DNA from: Mesorhizobium sp. | GTDB lineage: Bacteria; Pseudomonadota; Alphaproteobacteria; Rhizobiales; Rhizobiaceae | Assembly (NCBI RefSeq): GCF_017306585.1 | Contig: NZ_JAFKIC010000170.1 | Coordinates: 1-32,053 of the forward strand | DNA length: 32,053 nt | Direction: 5' to 3' | Shown here: piece by piece, positions 1 to 8,306 of the stretch | Layout of the letters: each line of letters opens with the position of its first letter | Position numbering within the stretch: the stretch's first letter is position 1 | Position numbers and translations under genes: made by a program | Notes under the pieces: model-generated | What the model saw: only the letters and a program-made list of their open reading frames with translations | What the model was told of the DNA's origin: nothing | Database searches by the model: none

Positions 1-1
1 G

Positions 2-445
2 GGGCCCGCGGATGTATCGCGCGAGGAACTCGTGGCGCGGGCCTTCGGCGGCAAGCATGCCGATGAGTCGCACCGCGCGCGGCTGCGCGTCGAGATCGGG
101 CGGCTGCGCGCCGAGCTTGGCGCGCTGGCCGACATCAGCGCCACCAGGCGCGGTTTCACGCTGGCGCCGGCGAAGGGGCGGGCGGTGGTGGTGCTGGCGC
201 GGCCGATCGAGGAACGCCACGCGGCGGTGCTCGCCTTGCTGGCCGATGGCGAAGCCTGGTCGAGTTCGGCCCTGGCGCTGGCGCTCGGCACCGGCCAGCG
301 CAGCGTGCAAAGGGCGCTCGAGCCGCTGGCCGAGGCCGGCAAGGTGCAGTCCTTCGGCCATGGCCGGGCGCGCCGCTGGATGACGCCGCCGGTTGCCGGA
401 TTCACGACCACCTTGTTACTCCCGGCGCCGCTTCCAGATGGTTAA
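2..445 (+). CDS. C-terminal part of an HTH transcriptional regulator (5' end outside window)
   Basis: The frame is open from the first bases of the window and reads through to a TAA at 443-445, so only the C-terminal ~147 residues are visible. They are rich in Arg, Ala and Leu. The stretch LALALGTGQRSVQRALEPL followed by AEAGKVQSFGHGRARRW reads like a winged helix-turn-helix: a recognition helix, then a basic wing ending in the R-R-W-x-T pattern common in such regulators. An internal GTG at 32 could start a shorter protein, but the coding pattern continues upstream of it, so truncation by the window edge is preferred. The next gene on the same strand is a small beta-propeller protein, which may be its target or partner. 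Which ligand or target it uses cannot be told. Confidence 0.6.
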   Translation, partial: GPADVSREELVARAFGGKHADESHRARLRVEIGRLRAELGALADISATRRGFTLAPAKGRAVVVLARPIEERHAAVLALLADGEAWSSSALALALGTGQRSVQRALEPLAEAGKVQSFGHGRARRWMTPPVAGFTTTLLLPAPLPDG

Positions 446-587
446 GGTGTGCCGATATTCAGGTGAGGCCGGCCTGCAAATGGCGGCTTCCTGCGCTTCC
501 GGTGCTCACGTACGAAAAGTACGCTCCGCTCCGGTTCTCGGAAGCCGCCATTTTCGGCGCGGCCTGACCTGAATCTCGACACACCTT
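444..587. repeat. 144-bp intergenic palindrome (RIME-like)
   Basis: The ends AAGGTGTG (444-451) and CACACCTT (580-587) are perfect inverted copies. The arms stay similar inwards: ATTCAGGT against ACCTGAAT, then AAATGGCGGCTTCC against GGAAGCCGCCATTT. The centre is a small hairpin, GTAC-GAAAA-GTAC, near 510-522. The element begins inside the stop codon of the regulator and ends about 25 bases before the propeller gene. Its structure is like the palindromic intergenic mosaic elements described in rhizobia, but I cannot assign it to a named family. It could form a long cruciform or, when transcribed, a strong RNA hairpin ending the upstream transcript. Confidence 0.8.
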
Positions 588-611
588 GGGACCAGAATCG
601 AGGATCAAGAC

Positions 612-1244
612 ATGAAACATTCGCCCGCCGAGATTTTGCGCGAATACGGGCCTTTTGACGGCGTCGAGCGCATCCATGGGGTGAGCTTCGACGGCGAGAA
701 CGTCTGGTTCGCCTCGGGTGACAGGTTGAACGCCTTCGATCCGCAGAGCGGCACGCCGTTGCGTTCGATCGATGTCGCAGCCCATGCCGGCACCGCCTTT
801 GACGGGCAGCATTTCTTCCAGCTGGCCGGCGATCGCATCCAGAAGATCGACCCCGACACCGGCAAGGTGCTGTCCACCATTCCGGCGCCCGGCGGCGGCC
901 GCGATTCCGGGCTGACCTGGGCGGAGGGCACGCTCTGGGTGGGGCAGTACCGGGAGCGCAAGATCCACCAGATCGACCCCGAAACCGGCGCGATCCTGCG
1001 CAGCATCGAATCCAGCCGCTTCGTCACCGGCGTGACCTGGGTGGACGGCGAATTGTGGCATGCCACCTGGGAAGGCGACGAGAGCGACCTGCGCCGCGTC
1101 GACCCCAAGACCGGCAAGCTGCTGGAGACGCTCGACATGCCGCCGGGCATAGGCATTTCCGGCCTGGAGTCGGATGGCGGCGACCGGCTGTTCTGCGGCA
1201 GCACGTCCAGTCCCGTGGTGCGGGCCGTGCGCCGGCCGAGGTGA
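612..1244 (+). CDS. YncE/Vgb-like beta-propeller protein
   Basis: This 210-residue protein has at least four blade-like repeats. Each has an aromatic 'LW' or 'FF' strand followed by a D-P-x-[TS]-G-x-x-L-x-[ST]-I turn: FDPQSGTPLRSI, IDPDTGKVLSTI, IDPETGAILRSI, VDPKTGKLLETL. This is the signature of small WD40/YVTN-like or glutamine-cyclotransferase-like propellers. There is no signal peptide, so a cytoplasmic place is likely, unlike the exported Vgb and cyclotransferase relatives. At 210 residues it is shorter than a full six- or seven-bladed propeller and may dimerise or be an open solenoid. The ATG at 612 is preceded by a GAGG-type ribosome site (599-603). It follows the HTH regulator on the same strand. 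Catalytic activity is unknown; binding of a small molecule or protein is an inference. Confidence 0.75.
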   Translation: MKHSPAEILREYGPFDGVERIHGVSFDGENVWFASGDRLNAFDPQSGTPLRSIDVAAHAGTAFDGQHFFQLAGDRIQKIDPDTGKVLSTIPAPGGGRDSGLTWAEGTLWVGQYRERKIHQIDPETGAILRSIESSRFVTGVTWVDGELWHATWEGDESDLRRVDPKTGKLLETLDMPPGIGISGLESDGGDRLFCGSTSSPVVRAVRRPR

Positions 1245-1287
1245 GGGGCGGGGGACGGCTTGCGCATAAAGCGTCTCATTCCTTCCC

Positions 1288-1443
1288 ACCCCCCTCTGTC
1301 CTGCCGGACATCTCCCCCGCAAGGGGGGAGATTGGATGACACGGACGATTTCGCCAATCTTGGGCGTTGCAGGAATGGAGCCATCGGCGGAGCTGCCAAT
1401 CTCCCTCCTTGCGGGGGATATGGCCGGCAGGCCAGAGGGGGGT
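1288..1443. repeat. Inverted pair of 48-bp intergenic repeats (family A)
   Basis: Left arm 1288-1335 and right arm 1396-1443 are reverse complements at about 44 of 48 positions, separated by a 60-bp loop. Each arm contains CCCCCTCTG, a CTGCCGG core and a C-run/G-run mini-hairpin flanking GCAAGG. The flanking sequence GTCTCATTCC also occurs, inverted, beside the family B repeat near 29.37 kb. Such C/G-rich repeats are typical of Mesorhizobium intergenic DNA. Together with its flanks it takes up most of the 338-bp gap between the propeller gene and the aldo/keto reductase; no gene is seen there. Confidence 0.85.
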
Positions 1444-1582
1444 GCTTCACGCTGGTGCCCGCGATCTGGCGTAATCACCCCTACGCGAAATTGTCCTCTC
1501 GCGACTGGCCGTCGCCCAGCCGCGTGCCTAGATAGGCTGCGATGGGCGACCGCCCGGACATTCCCACGCAAAGGACCCGACC

Positions 1583-2413
1583 ATGCCCGAACAGATCCCG
1601 TTGAACGACGGCGCCGCCATTCCCCAGCTTGGCCTTGGCGTCTGGCAGGTTGATGAGAAGATCACCGCCAAGGTGGTCGGCTGGGCGATCAAGGCCGGCT
1701 ACCGGCTGATCGATACCGCGCAGGGCTACCAGAACGAGGAAGGCGTCGGCGAGGCGATCCGCGCCGCCGGCGTGCCGAGAGGCGAGCTGTTCATCACCTC
1801 GAAGCTGCGCAACGGCGCCCATCAGCGCGACGCGGCGCTGCGCGCCTTCGACGATACGATGACGAAACTCGGCATCGAGCAGCTCGACCTGTTCCTGATC
1901 CACTGGCCGGTGCCCAGCCAGGACAAATATGTCGAGGCCTGGAAGACGCTGATCGAGCTCCAGAAGGCCGGCCGCATCAAGTCGATCGGCGTGTCGAATT
2001 TCAACAGGGATCATCTGGAGCGCATCATCGGCGAGACCGGCGTGGTGCCGGTGGCCAACCAGATCGAACTGCATCCGCGCTTCCAGCAGCGCGCGCTCAG
2101 GGAATTCCATGCCAGTCACAATATCCAGACCGAAAGCTGGAGCCCGCTGGGCAGCGGCCGGCTGCTCAAGGACGCAACCATCGCCGGCATCGCGGCCAAG
2201 CACGGCAAGTCCGCCGCGCAGGCCATCATCCGCTGGCATCTCCAGCAAGGGCTGATCGTCATCCCGAAATCGGTCCATCAGGATCGCATATCGGCCAATT
2301 TCGACGTCTTCGACTTCGAACTGGACGAGCAGGACCTGAAGACGATCGCGGGCATGGATTCTGCCGACGGCCGCGACGGACCGAACCCGGCCACGGCGTC
2401 GTTCCTGTTTTAG
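1583..2413 (+). CDS. Aldo/keto reductase
   Basis: This 276-residue protein has the NADPH-dependent aldo/keto reductase TIM-barrel pattern. The N-terminal IPQLGLGVWQ, the YRLIDTAQGYQNEEGVG segment, TSKL, and LIHWPVP supply the family tetrad: Asp and Tyr in the second motif, Lys in TSKL, His in LIHW. Also present are SIGVSNF, NQIELHP and the C-terminal IPKS(V)x4RI motif that contacts the 2'-phosphate of NADPH. Length is normal for the 2,5-diketo-D-gluconate reductase / prostaglandin synthase-like branch. The start ATG follows AAAGGA at 1570-1575. It is monocistronic, flanked by family A repeats on both sides. The physiological carbonyl substrate cannot be predicted; detoxification of aldehydes or keto-sugar reduction are the usual roles. 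Confidence 0.93.
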   Translation: MPEQIPLNDGAAIPQLGLGVWQVDEKITAKVVGWAIKAGYRLIDTAQGYQNEEGVGEAIRAAGVPRGELFITSKLRNGAHQRDAALRAFDDTMTKLGIEQLDLFLIHWPVPSQDKYVEAWKTLIELQKAGRIKSIGVSNFNRDHLERIIGETGVVPVANQIELHPRFQQRALREFHASHNIQTESWSPLGSGRLLKDATIAGIAAKHGKSAAQAIIRWHLQQGLIVIPKSVHQDRISANFDVFDFELDEQDLKTIAGMDSADGRDGPNPATASFLF

Positions 2414-2431
2414 GAGCCGGCGGCGAAGCTG

Positions 2432-2478
2432 CCGATCTCCCCCTCGTGGGGGAGATGCCCGGCAGGGCAGAGGGGGGC
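2432..2478. repeat. Single family A intergenic repeat
   Basis: A third copy of the 48-bp repeat, in the orientation of the right arm at 1396-1443, starts 19 bases after the aldo/keto reductase stop. It carries the same CCGATCTCCCCC, GGGGGAGAT, CCGGCAGG and CAGAGGGGGG blocks. Just after it the sequence GGGGCGCTGTCCCGC occurs twice, about 41 bases apart (near 2475 and 2516), a short imperfect direct repeat. Its internal C-run/G-run hairpin may act as the 3' end of the reductase transcript. Confidence 0.75.
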
Positions 2479-2541
2479 GCTGTCCCGCGACGTATCAGTC
2501 TCCGCCGGGGCGCTGTCCCGCAGACCTCTCAGTCCGAGTGC

Positions 2542-2847
2542 CTAAATCCCCGACCCATCCAGCTGCTGGGCATCATCGCCCTCCCAGGGGGCCGGCATCG
2601 AGGCGCGGGCGAGGTTGGCGGAGGGCAGGGGCATCCAGCATTTCAGCTCCGGCTCGGCGTATTCGATGACGCGGCCGGGTGAGGAATCGGAGGCGCGCCA
2701 GCCCTCGTCGGCGAACTGGTCGGCGCGTGACCAGAAGGCGAGGTCGACTTCCGCCGGTCCCTGCTCGGAGGGACGCACCGTGACCAGGATCCGGCTGCCG
2801 TCCTTCGGGGCCGTCGACATGTGGCGCCACCGTTCGGGCTCGTCCAT
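2542..2847 (-). CDS. Small conserved-type hypothetical protein with TAPKDG motif
   Basis: The protein is 101 residues from the ATG at 2847, which has a strong Shine-Dalgarno sequence (AGGAGG, complement of 2853-2860) a few bases upstream. A longer frame starting at 2892 lacks this. It opens with D-E-P-E-R-W followed by MSTAPKDGSRILVTV and goes on with AFWSRADQFADEGW and a K-C-W-M-P-L-P end. The T-A-P-K-D-G-x-x-I-L opening followed by tryptophan-rich segments and a final W-x-P-L-P is seen in small proteins of unknown function from proteobacteria and phages. No signal peptide or membrane segment. It is divergent from the glutathione S-transferase and shares the 230-bp region between them. Function is not known. 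Confidence 0.75.
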   Translation of the reverse strand: MDEPERWRHMSTAPKDGSRILVTVRPSEQGPAEVDLAFWSRADQFADEGWRASDSSPGRVIEYAEPELKCWMPLPSANLARASMPAPWEGDDAQQLDGSGI

Positions 2848-3077
2848 CGCATTTCCTCCTGCCTTGGTGCGGATCAAGTGTCGCCTCGCCATCGGAGGCG
2901 GTCAACCCAAACTTTTTACAATCCGTCCCGTTTCGACAGGCAGGCAAATCGTCGATCCTGCCGTATGGATTGCTTCCCCCAAACTCCGTGCAAAAATGTC
3001 GGATCGCGCGGGCCTGTTCCGTCCTAGGCGTGGCGATGGTCGCCAGGACGATTCTTCAGGACAAGGGAGAGCCATTC

Positions 3078-3767
3078 ATGAACGAAAAGCTTGAACCGCT
3101 GCGGGCAACGGGCGAAATGAAACTCTACTTCAGCCGCAATCCCAATCCGCGCCTTGCGGTCGCGGTGGCGCGTCACCTCGGCGCCAGGGTAACCTTCGAA
3201 TTCGCCTCGCCCTTCGCGCCGGGACAGGCGGACCGGTTCCGGCCGCTCAATCCCAACCTCTACATACCGATACTGGCGTGGCCGGGCGGCAGCCTGTGGG
3301 AGACCGACGCCATCGCCTGCCGGCTGTCGCGCGACATGGGCTCGGATTTCTGGCGCGGCGGCGACGACCAGCCCGAGATGATCCGCTGGATAAGCTGGGG
3401 CAAGGACCATTTCGCAAGGGCCTGCGACATGGTGCATTTCGAGCGCGGTACCAAGCAGCGCTATCAGATAGGCCCGATCGATCACCAACTCGTCGAGGAG
3501 GGGCTGAAACTGTTTCACACGACCGCTTCGATCCTGGAGGCGGAGCTTGCCGGCCGGCAGTGGCTGGTGGGAGACGAAGTCTCCTACGCCGACTTCCGCA
3601 TGGCGACGTTCCTGCCCTTCAACGATGTCGGCGGCCTGCCGCTCGACGATTATCCCGCGCTGGCGCGCTGGTATGGCCGGCTCGAAGCCATAGATGCCTG
3701 GCGCGATCCTTTCGAAGGGCTCGATGCGCCGCGCCTGCCGCCGGTGCCGGGGCAGGCCAGAGACTGA
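3078..3767 (+). CDS. Glutathione S-transferase family protein
   Basis: This is a 229-residue cytosolic glutathione S-transferase-like protein. The N-terminal thioredoxin-like half has KLYFSRNPNPRLAVAVA (beta1 and the start of alpha1, where the catalytic Ser/Cys would lie), YIPIL with the conserved cis-proline, and W-E-T-D-A-I in place of the usual E-S-x-A-I glutathione-contact motif. The C-terminal helical half has AGRQWLVGDEVSYADFRMA, the conserved N-capping/Asp motif of the fold, and PALARWYGRLEAIDAWRD. The ATG at 3078 follows AAGGGAGA; a further in-frame ATG at 3117 would start directly at MKLYFS. The E-T for E-S change and the non-classical SRNPN segment make the exact reaction uncertain. 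A detoxification or stress role is usual for the family. Confidence 0.88.
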   Translation: MNEKLEPLRATGEMKLYFSRNPNPRLAVAVARHLGARVTFEFASPFAPGQADRFRPLNPNLYIPILAWPGGSLWETDAIACRLSRDMGSDFWRGGDDQPEMIRWISWGKDHFARACDMVHFERGTKQRYQIGPIDHQLVEEGLKLFHTTASILEAELAGRQWLVGDEVSYADFRMATFLPFNDVGGLPLDDYPALARWYGRLEAIDAWRDPFEGLDAPRLPPVPGQARD

Positions 3768-3782
3768 AGCCGACAATGGGGC

Positions 3783-6353
3783 TCACTTAGCCTGGGCGAT
3801 CTGCTCAGCCACCAGGCGAAGTTCCTTCTCGTAGAAGCCTTCGAAGCCTGTGGAATAATGCTGCTCGCGAAAGATGTCGCGGGCGGTGATGAAGGCGTCG
3901 CGGGCCGCAAGCAGGCTTGCCTTGTCATGGGTTCTGGTGCCGATGGCGAGCAGGATCTCGCCGCGCACCGAATGGGTCTTGCCCCAGATGATTGGCGACT
4001 TGTCGCGCGTCAGTTCGGTCAGCGCCAGGTCCATCTGTTCCAGCGCCTTGCGGTAGCGGGGCAGGCTGTTTTCGGCGTCGCCCATGAAGCGGTAGGCGCG
4101 GCCCTGATTGTAGGTGATCGTGGCCCAGGTGAAGGGGTCCTGCTTGCGGGTAATCACCTCATGCGCCCTGTCGAAGGCGGCAAGCGCCTGGTCGAAGCAA
4201 TCCGGGCATTTGCCGCGCTGGCCGAGCGACAGAAGCACGGCGCCGAGATTGCTCTGCGTGTTGGCCCAGTCGACAGGCTGCGTCTCGCGGGTGCGGACTT
4301 GCAGGACATCCTGGAAGGCGGCCCGCGATGCTTCCAGTTTCTCGGTTCCGTCCTCGATCTCGCCGAGCTTCTGCAGGGCGACCGCCATGTTGGCCATCGC
4401 CATCGCCCATTGCACCGGCACCTTGGCGCGGGTCCAGACGGTGAGGGCGCCCTGGAAGGCGTCGATCGCGGCGGTGTAGTTCTTTCTTGCATCGCCGGCG
4501 TCGCCAAGCGCGGTGAACTCGTTGCCGATGTTGTTCTGCAGCCCGGCCCATTCGTCGGGGCTGGTCTTTTTCGTGTAGACCTTCGTCGCCTGCCGGTAGG
4601 CGTCCATCGCCCTGGAGTAATAGGCCGCGCCACCGGCGCGCTGCCCCATCAGGTCGTAGGCATTGCCCAGATTGATCAGCACGGTGGCCCATAATTCCGG
4701 CGTGCGCTTGCGGTTGAAGATCTTGAGGGCGTCCTCATAGACCTTGATCGCCTGTTCGACCCGAGCCGTGCCGTTCTCGCGCGCGGCCAGCGCCGTAAGG
4801 GTGATGCCCTCGTTGATGGCGACGCCGGCGGGACCGCCGGTGAAGACGGTGACGCCGGGCAACAGCTTGGCCGCTTCATAGACATCGACCGCTTGCGACA
4901 GGGCGGCGTTTTCGCCCTTGATCATGCCCTGGTCGGTCAGCGCGTCGCCCTCGAATATCTTGTAGATGAAGGCGGTCTTCGGATCCCAGCGCTCGGCCTG
5001 GCGGAACGCGTCTTCATAGCGCTGCGCGGCGGTGCGGTAGTCGAAATTCAGGATCGCGGTGCGGGCATGGTCGGCAAACGTGCCGGCCAGTTCCAGCCGC
5101 CGCTGGCGGATGTTGGCTTCAGCCTCGTCCAGCTGCCTGTCGATCTCCTCGGCGCGGGCGCTGGCCTTGGCGCGGAAGGTCAGGGCCAGCTGGACGGCGC
5201 CTTCCGATTGCGCGCGGTCGGCAAGGCCGGAAAGCCGAATCAATTCCGGGTCCTGCCGGGTTTCGGTGTCGTGCCGGGCGAGGATTTCACGCAGCTTCTG
5301 GGCGCCGGCGGCAAGCTGCGCCTGCAAATCGCTCGGCCCGGCCGAGGTGTCGACCTGAAGCGCGCCCAGCATGCCGTAGAGCTGGTCGAGCGGCACCTCG
5401 TTCTGGGCAGCTACGGTCTCGACCATGGAGCGCTGCTGCGCCGGCGTGGCGGCGATCGTCAGCAGCAGCTGGCGGCGGGCCGAACGGATCGAGGCTTCGT
5501 CGCCGCCGGTTTCTTCCGGCGCCTGGCCGAAATAGAGCAGGCGCCGCAGGCTGGCATTGGTCCATGGCAGTTGCCGGCCGCCGGTCTTCACGTAGACTTC
5601 CTCGGCAACCATGGTCATGACGTCGCCGAAGGCGAAACCGCCGGCGGCCAGATGTTTCAGCAGCGCCGCGGCATAGGGGCTGTTGCCGCCCGGCTCACCA
5701 TCCAGCGCGGCATGGCCGGGCTCGGCGGCGAAGCCGATGACCTCGCCCAGGCTTTGCGGCGCGCCCGACGCATCCGCGAGGGGCGCCGCGCCGCGCGCGA
5801 GATCGAGCCCGGCGGCGGCGACCGGCGCCGGACCGGACGGCGCTGCCAGCGTCGCACCCGCAGGAAACGGGTTCGAACGGCAGGCGTCGAGCAGCATGAT
5901 CGCCACCGGAACGGCGGCCTTAAGCTGCGCCAGCAAGGCGGATACGGGCACCAGCCGGTTCGCCGGATCGGAGAGCGAGGAGGCATCCGCGTCGACCGGC
6001 ACCAGATAGTTCTCGCCGCCGGCCTCGATGCCGTGGCCGGAATAGTAGAGCAGGGCGACATCGGCGCCGGCGGCGTCCTCGACGAAATGCTTGAGGCCGC
6101 GCGCCAGACGGGCGCCGTCACCGTCGGGAATGGAGCTGACTTCGAAGCCCAGGCTGTTCAAAAGCTGGGCCACGGCGCGCGCGTCATTGGCCGGGTTGGG
6201 CAGGGCGGGGAGCGACAGATACCGGGATTCGCCGATAACCAGCGCCACGCCGCGCAGCGGCCTGGCGTCGTCGGCCCGCGCCGGCCATGCCGACACGAGA
6301 CCTTGCGCCAGAAGCAGTACGGCGCAGAAAGCAAAGCGATACCACGCCGCCAT
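3783..6353 (-). CDS. Exported caspase-like (peptidase C14) protein with TPR-type repeats
   Basis: This 856-residue protein has a cleavable signal peptide (hydrophobic FAFCAVLLLAQGLVSA, then A-R-A-D-D). It continues with a metacaspase/caspase p20-like domain, residues ~32-290: RGVALVIGESRY, then YYSGHG with catalytic His107, then LLDACRSNPF with catalytic Cys158. A coiled, charged linker follows (~340-430). The C-terminal half is a helical repeat array with the recurrent unit R-x3-P-x2-WA-x5-N-x-G, visible six times (for example RTPELWATVLINLG, TSPDEWAGLQNNIG, TQPVDWANTQSNLG), typical of TPR-like scaffolds. The product is expected in the periplasm, where the repeats would bind partners or substrates. 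It is monocistronic, convergent with the GST. Bacterial caspase-TPR proteins are widespread but their substrates are mostly unknown; proteolysis after Arg/Lys is a family expectation, not shown here. Confidence 0.92.
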   Translation of the reverse strand: MAAWYRFAFCAVLLLAQGLVSAWPARADDARPLRGVALVIGESRYLSLPALPNPANDARAVAQLLNSLGFEVSSIPDGDGARLARGLKHFVEDAAGADVALLYYSGHGIEAGGENYLVPVDADASSLSDPANRLVPVSALLAQLKAAVPVAIMLLDACRSNPFPAGATLAAPSGPAPVAAAGLDLARGAAPLADASGAPQSLGEVIGFAAEPGHAALDGEPGGNSPYAAALLKHLAAGGFAFGDVMTMVAEEVYVKTGGRQLPWTNASLRRLLYFGQAPEETGGDEASIRSARRQLLLTIAATPAQQRSMVETVAAQNEVPLDQLYGMLGALQVDTSAGPSDLQAQLAAGAQKLREILARHDTETRQDPELIRLSGLADRAQSEGAVQLALTFRAKASARAEEIDRQLDEAEANIRQRRLELAGTFADHARTAILNFDYRTAAQRYEDAFRQAERWDPKTAFIYKIFEGDALTDQGMIKGENAALSQAVDVYEAAKLLPGVTVFTGGPAGVAINEGITLTALAARENGTARVEQAIKVYEDALKIFNRKRTPELWATVLINLGNAYDLMGQRAGGAAYYSRAMDAYRQATKVYTKKTSPDEWAGLQNNIGNEFTALGDAGDARKNYTAAIDAFQGALTVWTRAKVPVQWAMAMANMAVALQKLGEIEDGTEKLEASRAAFQDVLQVRTRETQPVDWANTQSNLGAVLLSLGQRGKCPDCFDQALAAFDRAHEVITRKQDPFTWATITYNQGRAYRFMGDAENSLPRYRKALEQMDLALTELTRDKSPIIWGKTHSVRGEILLAIGTRTHDKASLLAARDAFITARDIFREQHYSTGFEGFYEKELRLVAEQIAQAK

Positions 6354-6791
6354 GCGAAACCCCGATAAGCCCGCGCGATGCTAACCGGCATAAAGTGGCG
6401 GCTCAATGACGGATTGGATTGTAGCAGGGTCGGATTGCGGTTGATCCTGGGTAAGGCTCGGAGCCCGGATGCAAGGCTTGAATTGACGACCGGCGCATAC
6501 ATGAGAAAACTTGAAGACGCCGGCCGCCATTTGGGGCGTTGGGGTGCATCACGTTGGGGCGCGACGCAGGGTCACGCTAGACGGAAGGCCGGCATGCGCA
6601 ACCGGAACGCCGGCCGGTGGTGAACGAATGGTTACTATCCACAGGCGTGGTCGTCCCGCGATCTCTGCTGTCCCATGCTTCCGGCCGAATGGCGGTGTCC
6701 TTCTCATCTGTGCGCAACGCCGGGCAAGCGGCCATCGGCGCTCGACGCGCCGCGCCGGGGTTGGTAAGCCCATGCCGCGCAGGAGACCTTT
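6354..6791. other. 438-bp intergenic region without a convincing gene
   Basis: This stretch separates the divergent caspase and ATPase genes and should hold both promoters. I see a GGCCGGC/GCCGGCC stem (6587-6593 and 6609-6615) and scattered TTGA-type hexamers, but no well-supported promoter pair, repeat or RNA gene. Short open frames here have no ribosome site or recognisable product. Confidence 0.5.
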
Positions 6792-8306
6792 TTGAGTCGA
6801 GACATGACCGTTGCGATCGAGATGGGCCACACCTCGGCGGGAGCCCCGGCAAACCTCGATCTGGAGGAGCTGCTGGCGACCCGCCTTCTGGTGCAGGGCA
6901 ATTCGGGCTCCGGCAAGTCGCATCTGTTGCGGCGTCTGCTCGAACAGAGCGCGCCCTGGGTGCAGCAGACCATCGTCGATCCCGAAGGCGACTTCGTGTC
7001 GCTGGGCGAGCGCTACGGCCATCTGGTGATCGATGCCGAGGAGCACACCGAGCGCGGCCTGCAGGCGGCCGGCGAGCGGGCGCGCATCCATCGCGTCTCC
7101 ACCGTGCTCAACCTCGAAGGCCTCGACGCCGAGAACCAGATGCGGCGCGCCGCCGCGTTCCTCGGCGGGCTGTTCGAGGTTGCCCGCGACCACTGGTATC
7201 CGATGCTGGTGGTGGTGGACGAAGCGCAGCTTTTCGCGCCGGCCGTCGCCGGCGAGGTTTCCGACGAAGCGCGCAAACTTTCGCTGGGCGCCATGACCAA
7301 CCTGATGTGCCGTGGCCGCAAGCGCGGACTGGCCGGTATCATCGCCACCCAGCGCCTGGCCAAACTCGCCAAGAACGTCGCGGCGGAAGCGTCCAACTTC
7401 CTCATGGGCCGTACGTTCCTCGACATCGACATGGCGCGCGCGGCCGACCTGCTCGGCATGGAACGGCGCCAGGCGGAAGCCTTTCGCGACCTGGAACGCG
7501 GGCAGTTCATGGCGCTCGGGCCGGCGCTGTCGCGGCGGCCGCTGGGGCTGCGCATCGGGCCGACCGACACCAGCCCGCGCAACGGCACGCCGAGGCTGAT
7601 GCCACTGCCGGAAGCGGCATTGGAGGATGCACGCGCCATCATCCTGGCCGCGCCGCCGCCGGACGCGGTGCGCGCGCCGCGCCGCGTGGCGTCGCCGGAC
7701 CTCCTGGAACAATTGATGGCGGCGAAATCCTCGCCGCTGGAAATCCGTCCCGAACCGGCCGAGCCGGCGCCCAGCGCCGAGGACCTTGCCGAACGGCGCG
7801 AGCGCATGGACCGCATCCTGCGCGCTATCCTGGCCGAACCCGATGCCGGCTTCCGCGTCATCGGCGTGCTCTACCAGGAATTCGTCGTGCGCTGCCGCAT
7901 CGAGGGGCTGGCCTCGGTGGTGCCGGACCTGCAGGAATTCCGCCGCATGCTGACGCGCGCCCGCGCCGGCGTGGGTTCGGACATGGCCGAGGACGATGCC
8001 TGGCGCGACGTTTCGGTGCGCGCCTCGCTGCTGCCCGAGGATATGCAGGGCGTGTTCATGATGATCGCGCGGGCCGCCAAGGAGGGCTGGGCGTGCCCCA
8101 GCGACGCGGCGATCGCGCGCGCCTATGGCTCGCACTCCATGCGCCGCGCGCGCCGCCTTCTCACCTATATCGAGGAGCAGGGCCTGATCGTGTGCCAGCT
8201 CGATGGCACGGGAAAACGCACGGTGACGCTGGTGGAGCTCGCCTGGGCGACCGCACCCGGCGACCCCAATGCCGAGGAGGCGGAGCAGGGGAGCCTGGCG
8301 CTATGA
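6792..8306 (+). CDS. HerA/DUF87-type ATP-binding protein
   Basis: This 504-residue P-loop ATPase has Walker A GNSGSGKSH at residues 36-44 and Walker B MLVVVDEAQLF with Asp143-Glu144. An arginine-rich CRGRKRGLAGIIATQR segment follows, of the sort that forms sensor or arginine-finger regions in the HerA/FtsK superfamily. The C-terminal third (~330-490) has no P-loop; around residues 435-480 it reads as a winged helix (GWACPSDAAIARAYGS, ARRLLTYIEEQGLIV). The TTG at 6792 is chosen because AGGAG (6781-6785) lies six bases before it; the ATG at 6804 would be too far. Its last codon overlaps the next gene as ATGA. HerA ATPases usually drive DNA translocation, often with NurA nuclease, but no nuclease is nearby. 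DNA binding is inferred from fold only. Confidence 0.88.
   Translation: MSRDMTVAIEMGHTSAGAPANLDLEELLATRLLVQGNSGSGKSHLLRRLLEQSAPWVQQTIVDPEGDFVSLGERYGHLVIDAEEHTERGLQAAGERARIHRVSTVLNLEGLDAENQMRRAAAFLGGLFEVARDHWYPMLVVVDEAQLFAPAVAGEVSDEARKLSLGAMTNLMCRGRKRGLAGIIATQRLAKLAKNVAAEASNFLMGRTFLDIDMARAADLLGMERRQAEAFRDLERGQFMALGPALSRRPLGLRIGPTDTSPRNGTPRLMPLPEAALEDARAIILAAPPPDAVRAPRRVASPDLLEQLMAAKSSPLEIRPEPAEPAPSAEDLAERRERMDRILRAILAEPDAGFRVIGVLYQEFVVRCRIEGLASVVPDLQEFRRMLTRARAGVGSDMAEDDAWRDVSVRASLLPEDMQGVFMMIARAAKEGWACPSDAAIARAYGSHSMRRARRLLTYIEEQGLIVCQLDGTGKRTVTLVELAWATAPGDPNAEEAEQGSLAL

Noticed and set aside
459-1571. 370-residue open frame on the minus strand
   Set aside because: It runs antisense through the propeller gene and through repeat DNA; no ribosome site and a proline/arginine/histidine-rich composition typical of GC-rich shadow frames.
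4893-6368. 491-residue open frame on the plus strand opposite the caspase gene
   Set aside because: Antisense to a gene with clear catalytic motifs, Gly/Arg-rich, no recognisable domain.
6549-8135. 528-residue open frame on the minus strand opposite the ATPase gene
   Set aside because: Arg/His-rich antisense shadow; the plus-strand gene has Walker motifs and a good ribosome site.
6617-8302. N-terminal extension of the sulfotransferase A frame
   Set aside because: This part is out of phase with the ATPase gene and has shadow composition; the real start is the ATG overlapping the ATPase stop at 8303.
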